A DNA stretch of 64,000 bases from Lunularia cruciata (taxonomy: Eukaryota > Streptophyta > Marchantiopsida > Lunulariales > Lunulariaceae). The position numbers were made by a program, and so were the translations under genes. Location: contig OX419761.1 of the NCBI GenBank assembly GCA_948567375.1, positions 19,444,243-19,508,242 on the forward strand. Reading direction: 5' to 3'. Shown here piece after piece: positions 20,091 to 31,639 of the stretch. Every line of letters starts with the position of its first letter. Position 1 is the first letter of the stretch. The notes under the pieces were generated by a model. It made no database searches, was not told the origin of the DNA, and was given only the letters and a program-made list of their open reading frames with translations.

Positions 20091-22412
20091 ATGGGGAAAC
20101 TTCCGGTTTTCTTTGGCAAGGATGGAGAAGATGTAGAGGCCTTTGTGAGAGACTTCAAGAGAGCTTGCATAGGAAAAAATGAGAGGAGGAAGAATGAGTG
20201 GGCCTCATTATTACCAGATTTCTTTGAGGATGCAGCACTTACATGGTATGAGTCAGAATACCAAAAGAGAGAGAGGAGAGAGGGGGAAGAGGAGTCTTGG
20301 GAGACTTTGACTTCAGCACTCATTGAGAACTTTCTTCCTAATGAGAGTTATGAGAGATTGATGAGTGAGGTTACATTTCTCAAGCAAGGAGATGGAGAGA
20401 AAGTGAGGGTCTATGTGGAAAGAGTGGAAAAGTTGGAGTCCAGATTTCGCATAGTGTTGAGGAAGGGTGGGGATGATGTGGAGACTACAATGATTGGCAT
20501 AGGGGCCATGCTCACCAAGAATTTTGTGGGAGGATTGAGACCACAAATTAGAAGCAAGGTGAGATATGAGAAACCTTCTTCCAAGGTTGAAGCTATCAAG
20601 ATCGCAATTCGTATGGAGGAGAGTTTGGAAGGGGATGAGAGTGATTTGGTGGTGAAGGAGGTTGTGCATCCTCCTCAAGGCTACAAGTATGGTGGAACTT
20701 CTGATACTTTGGTGACAAGGGTTGCACCACAAGTAGTAGTTGCTCCAGTTCTTGCACCTCCACCAAAAGATCCACTCCAAACCATCACAGAACAACTTGC
20801 GGATCTCAAGATCAATGTGGTGCAACTATGGGAGAAGAGAGAGGTGGATCAGAATGTAGGGAGAGGGCCTAGGAGTTATGGAAACTATCCATATAGAGGA
20901 GGCCAACCAGCCAACAATTTCAATGATAGAAATTGTTTTGGTTGTGGAGGAAGAGGCCATATCCAAAGGAATTGCCCAAATTCCACTTACCATGGAGGAA
21001 GGGGTTATGAGGGAGCCAATAGAGGGAAAGAGGGAGGTAGTGAAACCCAAGTGGCTCCTAATCCCAACAAAGGTAAGGGGATAGCATCCATAGATGTGGT
21101 TGAGAGCAAGTATGAGAAGGGAGAGTGCTCAAACTCCAAGGGTCTTAATTTGGAGCTTTTGGCACAAGAGAAGAAGAGAGATCGTTTTGTAGAGGATGTT
21201 CACTCTTCTCAAGGATTTACTTCAAGCAAGGATACTCCTATGTCTACTAGGAGCACTTGCACCTCAACACCATCAACAACAAAGACTCCAAGGAAGAAGT
21301 TGGGGATGGAGGACTTCTTGATCTCAAAGCAACAATGGAACTGCAATCTGTTGGAGGATGTTGGTAGTCACAAGGCTAACATCACAGTGGGCCAATTAAT
21401 TGCTTTGAACCCTACCTTGAGAAAGGAGCTTAGAGGTGGTTTGAGTTCTACAAGGAGCAAGAAGAAGAAGAAGGTAAAAGTTCAAGTATCAATGGGAGTG
21501 GTGGATGCCAAGCCAGCACCATGGGAAGCTTGTGAATATGCCTCCAAGATTGATGTGAGAGTGAATGGTCACAACATCAAGGATGCATTGGTTGATGGAG
21601 GATCAGTAGTGAATGCCATGTCAGAAAGGTTGATGAAGAAGTTGGGTATGATACCCTCAAGACCTTCAACATTTGTGGTAAGCATGGCAAACAAGCAACA
21701 AGTTTGACCAGTAGGGGTGATGGATAAGGTGGTAGTTTCAGTTATGGGAGTTCAAAATCTCATGACTTTCCAAGTCTTGAAGGATTCAAGCTATGACTTA
21801 CTTCTTGGGAGGCCATGGTTGAGAGCAGCACGCACAACTGATCGATGGCACAAAGGGTACTTGAGGATTGGGCCATCAAACCATAGAGTCACTGTTCCTG
21901 TGACTAACACCACCAACACTTCACATTCAGATACACCATCTTCTGATTATTGGGAATCAGATTCTGAAGAAGGAGCTTCAGGTGTGGACACAAGCATGGA
22001 AGAGGAGACTTCCACGGAGGAGGATGAATCTGAATCTGATTCAGATGTGTATCTTTTGTGCTATATGGATTTTGCACCTAAGCCAGAGGTTTTGAAGGAC
22101 CCAGATAAATCACCATTGACACTTGAGGAGGTAGAGAGAAGGTTATCTACCCTCAAGTATGGCCCAAATGTTACCAAGGAGGAGAAGGTGAGATTTGAGG
22201 AGATTTTCCGCAAGTTCATCCATGTGTTTGCTTTTAATTACAAGGATTTGAAGGAAGTCACCTTGGAGGAGCACAAGATAGAGGTGGAGTCACATGCAAG
22301 ACCAATCCGCCAAAAGCAACGTCGCATTAGCCCACCAATATCTTTGGTTGTGAAGGAGGAGATTGATAAGCTCAAGGAGGCTGGATTTATCTTTGAGGTG
22401 GAGAATTCAGAA
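20091..22412 (+). pseudogene. Gag-protease of element B (polyprotein N-terminal part, one internal stop)
   Basis: Gag spans about residues 1-330 with a helical capsid (FVRDFKRACIGKNERRKNEW, LTWYESEYQ, FVGGLRPQIRSKV) and a CCHC knuckle from residue 282 (CFGCGGRGHIQRNC). The protease follows with LVDGGSVVNAM (Asp at residue 502; DGG instead of DTG, common in this lineage) and LLLGRPWLRAA. A TGA at 21705-21707 (codon 539) interrupts the protease; the frame continues after it to a TAG at 22413-22415. After the protease comes an acidic, Ser-rich linker (21900-22060) and the pre-RT segment (FIHVFAFNYKDLK). The TGA could come from CGA and the TAG from TGG, each by one transition. Confidence 0.9.
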
Positions 22413-22415
22413 TAG

Positions 22416-24254
22416 ATGTCTCCAATTGTCATTGTGAAGAAAAAGAATGGCAAGCTTCGGGTATGTGTGGATTACAAGAAGCTCAATGTTGTTACCAAGA
22501 AGGACTACTACCCATTGCCATTCATTGATGAGATCTTGGAGGAGGTTGCAGGTCATGAGAGGTACAGTTTTGGAGATGGTTATAGTGGATATAACCAAAT
22601 CAAAATTGCACCAGAGCATCAACAACTCACCACATTCACCACACCTTGGGGAACTTACGCTTTCAAGGTCATGCCTTTTGGGCTTTGCAATGCTCCAGCC
22701 ACATTCCAACGGTTCATGAACAAGGTATTTGAACCTTTCATTGGGAAATTTGTGAGAGATTTCATTGATGACTTTTGTGTCTATGGGAGCAAGGAGGAGC
22801 ACTTTGAGCACCTAATCAAAGTCTTGCAACGCTTGGATGAGGCAAATGCATCACTCAACCCAGAGAAGTGCATTTTTGGATGTGAAGAAGGTCTACTTTT
22901 GGGGCATATCATCTCCAAGGATGGAATAGCAGTTGATCCTGAGAAGGTGAGGAAAATCTCAGACCTTCCATTCCCTTCAAGCTTGACAAAGTTACGCCAA
23001 TTCTTGGGGATGGTTGGGTACTATAGGAGGTTCATCTTCTCATTTTCTAACAAGGCTTATGCATTGACCATCTACATGAAGAAGAGTGTAGATTACATGG
23101 TGATTTTGGAAGACAAGGAGGCTCTCAAAGCTTTTGAGGAGCTCAAGCAATCCCTTGTTGTAGCTCCAATTCTTGCTAAACCTAATTGGAGTAAACCTTT
23201 CATCCTCTACACTGATGCTTCTAATGTAGCTATAGGATGCACTCTTAGTCAATTAGACCAAGATGGGCATGATCATCCAATAGCTTATGCTAGTAGGCAG
23301 ATGGTTTCAGCAGAGAAGAACTACTCTGTCACGGAGAGAGAAGGGTTGGCAGTGATCTTTGGTCTCAAGAAGTTTAGACACTACTTGATTGGAGGGAAAG
23401 CCACCATTGTCACGGATCACAAGGCTTTGAAGTACATCTTCAACAAGCCTAATGTTGAAGGGAGACTAGCAAGGTGGATGATACTCTTGTCTGAGTATGA
23501 CTACACCATTGAAGATAGGCTAGGAAAGAAACATGCAAATGCTGATTTATTATCTAGAGCCTATGATCATGATGGAGATGAGCCAATGGATGATTCCTTC
23601 CCGGATGAGGAGCTCATGACAATCTCAGTCACTCAAGAGGTTCCAATGGAGTACAAGGAGATTGTGGATTTTGTGACAAAAGGTAACTATCCAGAAGGGA
23701 TGCATGCTAGGGAGAGGAAGGCCCTTGCAGCAAGATCTAGACCTTACACAATGGTGGAGGATATTCTTTTTCACCAAGGAGCAGATGGTCTACTTCGAAG
23801 AGCAGTGGGTAAGGAAGAGTCTATCCTACTCATAAAGGAGTTTCATGAAGGTTTAGTATGTGGAGGACACTTTGCAGGAAAGGTGACTGCTTTCAAGATT
23901 CTAGATGCAGGTTACCATTGGAGAGGGATTTTCAAGGATTGTCTTGATTATTGCAAAACTTGTCATGTTTGTCAAGCTTTTGCTAGAAATTCTACATCCA
24001 CTCCACCACTTAGATCAATTCCATTGCTAGGACCTTTTGAGAAGTGGGGAATTGATTTTTTAGGTCCTCTCAATAGAACCCCAAGGAACAATCGGTACAT
24101 TGTGGTAGTTACTGATTACCTTACCAAGTGGGTTGAGGCTAGACCATTGAGGGACAAGAATGAAGATGAAGTGGGTAGATTTCTTTATGAACGCATTATC
24201 ACTAGGTTTGGATGCCCTTTGGAGTTGGTTTTGATAGAGGAGGAGAGTTTATAG
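22416..24254 (+). pseudogene. RT-RNase H-integrase (N-terminal part) of element B
   Basis: In frame with the gag ATG after the TAG at 22413-22415. RT: LRVCVDYKKLNVVTKKD, DGYSGYNQIKI, MPFGLCNAPATFQRFM and the catalytic FIDDFCVYG (22761 on). RNase H: FILYTDASNVAIG and TDHKALKYI. Integrase: an H2C2 module (about 23845-23960, CKTCHVCQ) and the first catalytic Asp in WGIDFLGPL (24047). The frame ends at 24252 because a one-base deletion near 24230, just before the second catalytic Asp, shifts the reading frame. All other catalytic residues are present. Confidence 0.92.
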
Positions 24255-24916
24255 GAAGCATTACTACAGCCATGCTACGACATTTCTCTATCACACATAG
24301 AGTAACTACATCCTATAAGCCAAATTGCAATGGCTTGGCAGAGAGAACCAATCAGACCTTGTGCATGATGTTGGCCAAAGATGCAAAAATGGAGGGGGCT
24401 AAACATCATTGGGACAAGAGGATTCATGCAGTTTTGTGGGAGTATAGGACAACCATGAAAACTTCCACTGGATATTCTCCATTTCAATTGGTGTATGGTA
24501 TTGAGTCTACCTTACCTATTCACTTTGATCTTCCTACCTTCCAAAGCATTCATAGGAGATTGAAGAAAGCACAAGGAGGTGATGTAGAGAAGTCAAGGAA
24601 GGATCAACTCATGGAGTTGGAAGAGGCAAGAGCAGTTGCTATGGTTCGAGTGGAGCAAGCCCAAAGGAAACAAAAGGAGAGCTATGATAAGAGGCAAGAC
24701 AAGAAGAAGGTGGAGCCTTTCAAAGAAGGTGATTGGGTAATGTTGTTTGATTCCATTCGATTCAAGAGAGTGCAAAAGAAGTTTTTGCCTAAGTACTTTG
24801 GACCTTTCATAGTGGAGAAGGTGTGGGGAAATTACACCTATGATCTCAAGGAGTTGGGAGAAAGATACTTTGATAGGATTAACCATGATAAGTTGAAGAT
24901 GTACCATAGAAGGTAG
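24212..24916 (+). pseudogene. Integrase C-terminal half of element B (shifted frame)
   Basis: A 234-codon frame, one base out of phase with the preceding ORF and overlapping it by 43 bp. It holds the second catalytic Asp (FDRGGEFIGS), HRVTTSYKPNCNGLAERTNQ with the Glu, and the C-terminal module (DWVMLFDSIRFKRVQ, FGPFIVEKVWGNYTYDL). There is no chromodomain. Stop at 24914-24916. Confidence 0.9.
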
Positions 24917-24946
24917 AGAGACCTTCACTTTGAGGACAAAGTGAAA

Positions 24947-24964
24947 ACTTAGTCCGGGGGTAAA
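24947..24964 (+). other. Polypurine tract of element B
   Basis: ccgggggtaaa immediately precedes the TGTAACACCC of the 3' LTR; the GGGGG core is the probable plus-strand primer. Confidence 0.75.
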
Positions 24965-25643
24965 TGTAACACCCATTTGTGCATGTGTGTGGTATTGTGA
25001 TATTTAGCTTGGTATTACAAGTACTTAAGAGATATTATTTATATAGAGATAAAGGATGGTTCTATATTAGTCATGGTTAGCTAAAGTTAGTCATAGCTAA
25101 GATAGATGGGACCTTACTTTAGAGGAAGTAGAAAAGATGAGCACCACTATTTTGGATTTTAGTGTGTTGACTTGGTATTATTCCTAGGTGTTTGGCTTTG
25201 GGGAAAGAGTTGAGAACTCTTGGGCCCGCAAGCCTTTTTGTTTTGGATTCTTCTTTAGTCCAAGGATAGCCCATGTGAAGGAATCCTTGCTTTAGTGGTT
25301 GGGTCAAGATAAGGGGAATATGCCCATGTGAATGGATATTCCTTTCTACTTTTTGACTTTACTTGACTTTTAGTCTAGTAACTTGAGTTACTATGGTAAT
25401 TAGTAACTTTGGTACGTAACTATTTCACAAGTATATAAACAAGGGGTGAGGAGGTACTCATCATCCTTTCATTTGCAACTATCTCTCTCTCATTGAGTTC
25501 TCTAGTGAGCAATGTCTTGAGTCTTGGAGTGTTAGCCTTGGAGGAGTATGATGGAGTTGGGGTTCCTTGCCTTCTTAGTCCATGGTGCGCTACCATAATA
25601 GCCATCAGAGGTTCATCCTGAGTGAGAGACAGGCCGGCTCACA
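24965..25643 (+). repeat. Element B 3' LTR
   Basis: 679 bp. I compared it along its length with 17846-18524 and found no difference. TATA box at 25432-25439. Confidence 0.97.
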
Positions 25644-25975
25644 GACCTATCTCCCAACCTCTCTTTTGTGTGGATCCAACTCCATTGATGCTCCTCTAGG
25701 CTCTAGAGCATGTACTGCACTCCTAGTCACTGTTACAAATGCATCCACCTATGTTGCTCCGCACATGAAGTCCAAAGCATCTCTATCACTAGCATATGAG
25801 GTGGAAGCCTCAACACCCAAATCTAATCTCCTTTGAGCAATAGCCATACTAGCCAATCTCTACTTCAACTGCTCAATCCAAGTAGCCATAGTTGTATCAG
25901 AAGTAAGGGCAGGTATTGCAACCCTTATAGGTGTAGATCTTCTACCACCTTCTCCTCCATGAATTAGAGCTCCTT
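25644..25975 (-). pseudogene. Gag-protease linker of element D, part 2
   Basis: The minus strand continues from 17845 across the B insertion (duplicated gacc) towards the gag zinc knuckles. Coding-like but broken; no domain recognised. Confidence 0.5.
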
Positions 25976-26185
25976 TACTACCTACCATAGTAGCCCTACC
26001 ACTCCGTAACTTCGGGTGTAGGTCAAAGCATTGGTCACTAAAGTAACCGTATTTATGACAATGCTCACACTATCTTTATGTTGGTTGTGATGCACCAGAG
26101 GTATCAAGTCAGTTGCCCTAAGTACACTCTCTCCTATGGTGAGGTCCACCACAAGTCCAACAAGCAACACCACCACTCATTGGCT
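25976..26185 (-). pseudogene. Nucleocapsid of element D: two zinc knuckles
   Basis: On the minus strand, CWTCGGPHHRREC gives a CX2CX3HX4C knuckle, and about 15 codons later CEHCHKYGYFSDQC gives a second one in which the His is Tyr (one base change). FDLHPKLRSGRA follows. Two knuckles in tandem are typical of gag nucleocapsid, and they set the N-terminal end of the D polyprotein. Confidence 0.75.
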
Positions 26186-27690
26186 ACTACTTACCCAAAA
26201 ATGAAGGTAAGGATCTACCTCCATTAGGCTCTTTACTTGCTCCATAGGATCTGGGCTGTCCACCCTATCCTTGAAAACCAATTGAGCATGGTGCACTCTA
26301 TTGCACTCTAGAAGAAAATATAGTTGTAGATGAGATCTCCTTACAAAATCCAGATGTCACCACTCTCTCCTCCACCATGTTGAGCTCAAGATGCTCAGCC
26401 AAACCAAAGATCACTGCCAAAGTAGGCAAAGTAGCATGCAACAACATAGCATCACAAACTCTATGTTGTAACTCTTTGTCTAGTATCTCATACCAAAATT
26501 GGACTGCCTAGGCATCAATAACTCCCTAAGTGAAATTGATCAGCCACCTCATGCAAGTGTATGCCTCTCTCTAGCCTTCCACTGGAACTCTTGCAAGCTC
26601 TTTAGCTTGTCAGTCCTCTCTGGTAGTTCTGCCCCAACCATTGGAAGAACTCTACCATGGGATTAAACCTTGGTACTACACCACCTCTTGTAATTGTACC
26701 TCCACTCGTAGTAGCACCATTGCCAACTAATGCACCTCCACTAGCTCCACCAATGCTATCAATCTACCCTTGGCAACTGAGCTTGAAGTGATGGAGACAT
26801 AGTTTGGAGACCAATATTGTCTCCATAACTCAATCTCCTCCAAGTGAGCTCTCCTAAATTCATGGTATTTGTCCATTGGTGGACCCTCCAAGTGCTAAAA
26901 TAATCCCTTTCATGCCATGAAAGGTGTGAACAAAGTTGGGTTTTGCATCTACTGCAGATCACACCAACTATCAAACTCCTAAATAAAGTCATCCAACTCA
27001 ATGGCACCCCACTATACCAAAGTAACGCCATGGGCCTTTGGAAGCCCCATAAATCTTGTCCATGTCCCACAACAACAGTGCGGACATGCCAAGTGCACTC
27101 TCAATTGGATCAACTCCTATGGCAAACTCCAATTCAAACTCAATCTCCTCCCTCATTGGAACTTGAGATACAAGCTGATATCAAGTGCCACTTTGAGTAA
27201 ACCTATTGAGTATAATAGCAAAGCTATCTCCTTTGGAATCCCCAAAGAACTCCATCGTGACAAAGTAACCACAAATTGCCAACTGCAATTGCAAGTTTTC
27301 CACCAAGAACCAACATCACCAACTGAACACCACCAAGTACCAACACCAACTAAGCACCACCAAATGCCAATACCAACGGAATACTACTCACCAATGTAAC
27401 TCTAATTGAGACAACTACACTAAGGGAAAGGACGACCTGTAATCTACCATCACAACATGTACTCTCATGGTCTGCAGGTCATCACGTCTTGCCTCATTAG
27501 AGAGAAACAAAGGTAGTTTGATTGGTCATAACTCCAATCTCACCATCAAGAGTACACCAAAGCACCAACGCTCTAAATTCAGAGCACCTCACACAAACAT
27601 GATACACAAATAGGAAGTAGAGAATGGAAGGGGTCCAATCACAAGAAATCTAAATGAAAAACCCTCCATCTCATAAAGCAACACGGGATT
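26186..27690 (-). pseudogene. Gag capsid region of element D (decayed)
   Basis: Minus-strand pieces around 26300-26560 read VQFWYEILDKELQHRV, LLHATLPTLAVIFGLAEHLE, as in a gypsy capsid C-terminal domain. 27070-26759 encodes a further helical stretch with HERDYFSTW and YGDNIGLQTM. Stops and shifts throughout. The far 5' part (27100-27690) holds no clear motif. Confidence 0.55.
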
Positions 27691-27703
27691 GACTCTGCCA
27701 CCA
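27691..27703 (-). other. Primer-binding-site-like sequence of element D
   Basis: The minus strand reads TGGTGGCAGAGTC, which begins TGG and lies upstream of gag, where a primer site is expected. The matching tRNA is not certain; it differs from the Met site TGGTATCAGAGC at three positions. Confidence 0.45.
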
Positions 27704-27749
27704 TTTGGCATTTGACATAATAAGATTTCCTATCTACATCTTAAGCTAC
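27704..27749 (-). repeat. End of the putative element D 5' LTR, cut by element A
   Basis: The 46 bp between the primer-site-like sequence and element A end in gctac (27745-27749), repeated at 34057-34061 on the far side of A. The LTR therefore continues at 34062. Confidence 0.5.
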
Positions 27750-28486
27750 TGTAATACTCCAAGGACAAGAGAAGAGAGAAAACACAAATTGCATACTCAA
27801 ACGTTCGATGCTCCAAGGGAGCACCTTCTCTTTATTATATAGACAAAGAGGATCTCTTCCAAGGAAGCTCCACCATAGGATTAGGGACATAGATAGGTGA
27901 TATGTCAGCAAGCTCCACCCTTGGATTACTTACTTGGATGGGTGACATGTCTGGTATAGGTCCTATCTGGTTGGTCAAACAAGCTTTGATCGGAGGGAAT
28001 CTTTTAGGAATCTTCCTGTAGTAATCTCAGAATCACGTGAGTAAGGTACCGTTGGAAAGCTCTCGACGAGACAAAGTTGGGGGAAGAGAAGGCCAACCTT
28101 TCCTCCATTGGGGGGGAATCTGCACATTTTTGAGGTCTAATTCATCCGTTTAGGCCTCCGAAATTGCCTTCAAAGATTTCAGGCATATTTTGGTTCCTAC
28201 TCTATTAGTAGAAGTCCCCTTTTAATGATACCTCTTTCTGATCTGTTTAGTCCATCATGTGTAACATCCTTCCAGATGTTACCAAACCAATTCTCACCTT
28301 TAAATCATATGTCTAGCTATTGGTTCTAAGGTTCTTAAGTCTATTTTGGTTTCTGCCCTATTAGTAGAAGTACTCTTTTGGTGATACTTCTATTTGATCT
28401 ATTTCAACCATCATATATAATATCATTCTAGATGTTACCAAACCGAATTTCACATCTAGATCATATGGCTAGCTCTTGGTATTACA
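27750..28486 (-). repeat. Element A 3' LTR
   Basis: Left copy on the map. The minus-strand promoter TATA-like sequence (TATATAATAA) lies near 27831-27842. The last 304 bp are repeated at 1-304. Confidence 0.95.
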
Positions 28487-28503
28487 GACTTCCCTCCTTT
28501 TAA
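28487..28503 (-). other. Polypurine tract of element A
   Basis: Minus-strand AAAAGGAGGGAAGTC directly before the 3' LTR. Confidence 0.8.
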
Positions 28504-28721
28504 GACGCAACGTCCTTGTGCAATTGTTGCTCAAATGTTTGCACCAACATAGGTGCATGTGCCAAATTGGCAGCGGGCTCCCATGTGGCTTCATAGAGGG
28601 GGTAACCTTTCCATTGTACTAGATTGTCCACCCACGGGTGGCGAGTACCATGCATGCATTTTTGGAGAATATGCTCCACTTCATATTCCTCTATGCCATC
28701 AATGAGTGCAGACAAGGTCAA
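28500..28721 (-). pseudogene. Chromodomain of element A
   Basis: A 73-codon frame at the 3' end of pol: EEYEVEHILQKCMHG, NLVQWKGYPLYEATWEP, ANLAHAPMLVQTFEQQ, a complete retroelement chromodomain with its aromatic positions (Y, W, W) and the E-A-TWEP end. It follows the integrase C-terminus in a different frame (28930-28718: WLSTTNLTLVGPCKLRP, FIGPFSILRRIG). Confidence 0.9.
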
Positions 28722-29733
28722 ATGTCTGGTGTGGAATGACCTTGGCCTGATCGGGGAGCATATCTGCGTAGTAGGGAGACATGGACCACTGGATGGATCT
28801 TCATGTGTGGTGGTAGCTCAAGGTGATAGGCCACAGTGCCGATGCGACGAAGAATTGAGAAAGGCCCAATAAAACAAGGTCTGAGCTTACAAGGTCCAAC
28901 TAAGGTGAGGTTGGTTGTCGATAGCCACACTTGATCCCCAACATTGAACTCTATGTGCCGACGGTGTGCATCAACATACTGCTTCTGTCAATTTTGTGCA
29001 ATCTGTAATCTGTGCTTGGCGCTCTCCACACCTTGTTGGATTCTAGAAACAAATGTGTTGACTGCATCGACCTTGGTAGCCACTGGACGAGGGCACCCAA
29101 TTCACCACTAGACAAACCATGGTGAGCAAAGACTGCATCTAAGTATAATTGAGCTAGTTGTGGAGCAGTCACCTCCTTGGTGATAGGGCGTACATGAATC
29201 ATTTTGCTGAGCCGGTCCACAAAGACCACAATGGAGTCAAACCTTGAGGTGGTCTTGGGTAATTCACAGACGAGATCTATACTCACTTGTTCCCAACATT
29301 GGGTAGGAGTGGGGAGAGGTTGAAGGAGCCTTGCAAGAGCTTGATTAGAAGCTTTGTTCTGTTGGCAAAGTAGGCAGCTACACACATAGTCCATCACGTT
29401 GTTGCTCATCTTGGGCCAATAGTAATGGCGCTTGACTGCATCCAAGGTCTTGTCCACTCCAACATGAGTTGCAATGGCCAAATCATGACATTCTGCTAGA
29501 ATGGTGGTGTGTAATTCTGGGACATTTGGGATCCATAATCTGCCATCCCGAAAGGTGAGTCCTTGGGTACTGGTGACACCTTTGGATGATTGTGCTTCTA
29601 CAATCTGTGGGTCAGTTTTTGTAGCAACCAGAATCTCTTGCCAGAATTCAGGGTTAATCTTAACCTCTACCACCAAGTTGTTGGCCATTGGCATGCGGAT
29701 GAATGCATCTGCAAGTTGCTTCTTACCTTCCAC
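28718..29733 (-). pseudogene. Integrase of element A, catalytic core partly deleted
   Basis: The frame 29733-28951 starts at the end of RNase H (KKQLADAFIRMP) and gives the H2C2 module (AECHDLAIATHVGVDKTL, CSCLLCQQNKAS) and the first catalytic Asp (VSIDLVCELPK). After YLDAVFAHHGL the next residues jump straight to the sequence that lies after the core in other elements (VDAVNTFVSRIQQGVE in a shifted frame). The segment with the second Asp and the Glu is missing, probably over 100 codons, at about 29105-29115. The C-terminal GPF-type module is at 28930-28718. Confidence 0.85.
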
Positions 29734-30813
29734 TTAGGTGATTGTCATGTTGAAGCGTTGTTGCCACTCTGCCCACCAAATTTGGTGATGAGATAGATCC
29801 TTCTGCGTCTCGAGGTAGACCAGAGGTTTGTGGGATGTCTCTACTACAAATGCCTTCTCGCCCAAGTAGTGCTTCCAATACTTGGTTGCTAGAACGATGA
29901 CCAGCTCTTCTTGTTTTGTGGTGTGGTAGTTGCACTCTACTGGTAACAACTTTCAAGAGAAATATGCAATTGGATGTCATCCGTCATGCCACTCTTGTTG
30001 TAGGACTGCTCCTATTGCTATGCTTGATGCATCTGTGGCCAACTTGATTGGACGTTTTGGGTCATACCACTTCAAGATTGGTGCATGTAGCAAGGCGCCC
30101 TTCAATTCTTGAAAGGCCAACTCTTGTGCAGTTCCCCATGTCCACTTCTTCCCCTTGCCAAGTAGTGCCGTTAAACGCTGTGCAACCTTGGAGAAGTCCT
30201 TGACAAATCTACGATAGAATCCCGTCAACCCCAAGAAGCTCTTAAGTTGAGTCTGATCTTCTGGGGCACTCCATTTTTGAATGATCTTTATTTTATCAGT
30301 CAATACTTGAATTCCCTCTGCACTTACTCTATGCCCCAAGTAGTCTACTTCAAACTTGCCAAACTCACACTTTGAGATTTTGGCATACAATTGATTCTGT
30401 CTTAGAATCTGGAGGACCTCTCGTAGATGTTGTTTGTGTTCTGTCATTGTGCTACTGTATACTAAGATATCATCCAAGAAGACGATAACAGACTTATCCA
30501 AGTATGGAAGAAATATGTCATTCATTAGACTCATGAAAGTGGCAAGTGCATTGGTGAGGCCAAAAGGCATCACAAGATACTCAAAGTGGCCATACCTGGT
30601 TCGAAAGGCAGTTTTGTGCACATCCTCCTTTGCAATTTGGATTTGATTGTAACCGCTCCGCAAGTCCAATTTGGTGAAGTATCTCACTCCATGGAGTTGA
30701 TCAAACAGGTCATCCATGCAAGGTAAGGGGTATTTGTTCTTCATTGTTTGCTGATTGAGACCCCGATAGTCAATGCACATGCGCATTATACCATCTTTCT
30801 TCTTCACAAACAA
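29734..30813 (-). pseudogene. Reverse transcriptase and RNase H of element A
   Basis: The 278-codon frame 30813-29977 covers [46 protein letters not shown] and [10 protein letters not shown] (catalytic pair intact), then [14 protein letters not shown] and the start of RNase H ([18 protein letters not shown]). A shift places the rest of RNase H in 29980-29734 (TTKQEELVIVLATKYW, TSHKPLVYLE). Confidence 0.9.
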
Positions 30814-30967
30814 GACAGGGGCCGATATGGTGATATGCTAGGTTGGATGAACCCTTTCTGCAGCATCTCCTCAATTTGAGTCTTACACTCCTCCAACTCA
30901 TGAGGTGATAGGCGATATGGGGCCTTACAAGGAGGCGTCTTCCTCAGAAGTGTCTCAATTTTGTGAT

Positions 30968-31531
30968 CTACTCGCCTTTTGGTGGTAATCTTGAGGGTAG
31001 ATCATCAAGAAAGACATCTTGAAACTCATCCACCACATCCTTCAATTTCTCAAGAATTTGTCCATCGAGTTGTGAACTGTGGACTTCTCTTATTAGACCC
31101 ATAAAACATCTATTGGTCTTACAGACAGTTGCCGTCCCTACGACATATAGAGGCAGTTTCTGCCTGTGTGATTTTTCTTTAACCCCAATGATTGACCATT
31201 GGTGTGTTCTCACTACTTTCTTCCTCCAATCCACCATAGGGTTGTACTGCTCCATCCATGGCATGCCTAAAATCGCATCATAACGAGCTAACTGTATCAC
31301 TTGCCACTCAATTGCTTCCTGATATTCTCCTACAGAGAGGGTTACCCGTCTAGGTAATGATTCAATCCTCTTTGTTTGCCCATTTGGTAACTCTACTTCT
31401 TCACTTCCATCTCTCTCTAGATCCATTCCCAATCTTATTGCAACAAAGCGAGACAAGAAATTCTTTGTTGTTCCCGGATCTATTAATACTCTCACTTGAT
31501 TACCTTCTAGGATTCCATTCACGACAATCAA
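30968..31531 (-). pseudogene. Protease of element A
   Basis: 187 codons: VRVLIDPGTTKNFLS (D-P-G where the family has D-S/T-G), IEWQVIQLARYDAILGMPWM as the protease C-terminal part, then the linker up to EFQDVFLDDLPSRLPP before RT. The Ser/Thr-to-Pro change next to the catalytic Asp would be expected to harm activity. Confidence 0.85.
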
Positions 31532-31639
31532 TTGTGAGGTTGCCTTTCGGGATTGTTGTGCATTATTCTTCTTCCTTCCCTCGCTTCTCTACTTCCTTAT
31601 TGAGCCAGTAAGGCCACGAGGTACATTTATTGGCAATCT

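Larger units (their letters stand above)
17846..25643 (+). mobile_element. Element B: complete Ogre/Tat/Athila-type Ty3/gypsy retrotransposon, recent insertion
   Basis: 7798 bp, with 679-bp LTRs (17846-18524 and 24965-25643) that I find identical by eye, and gacc on both sides (17842-17845, 25644-25647). A tRNA-Asp-like primer site, a purine-rich GGGGG tract before the 3' LTR, FIDDFCVYG in RT and no chromodomain place it in the OTA (non-chromovirus) group. Extra ORFs precede gag. The polyprotein frame is broken by two stops and one frameshift, which is unexpected for so young a copy. It is inserted in the element D gag-protease linker. Confidence 0.95.
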
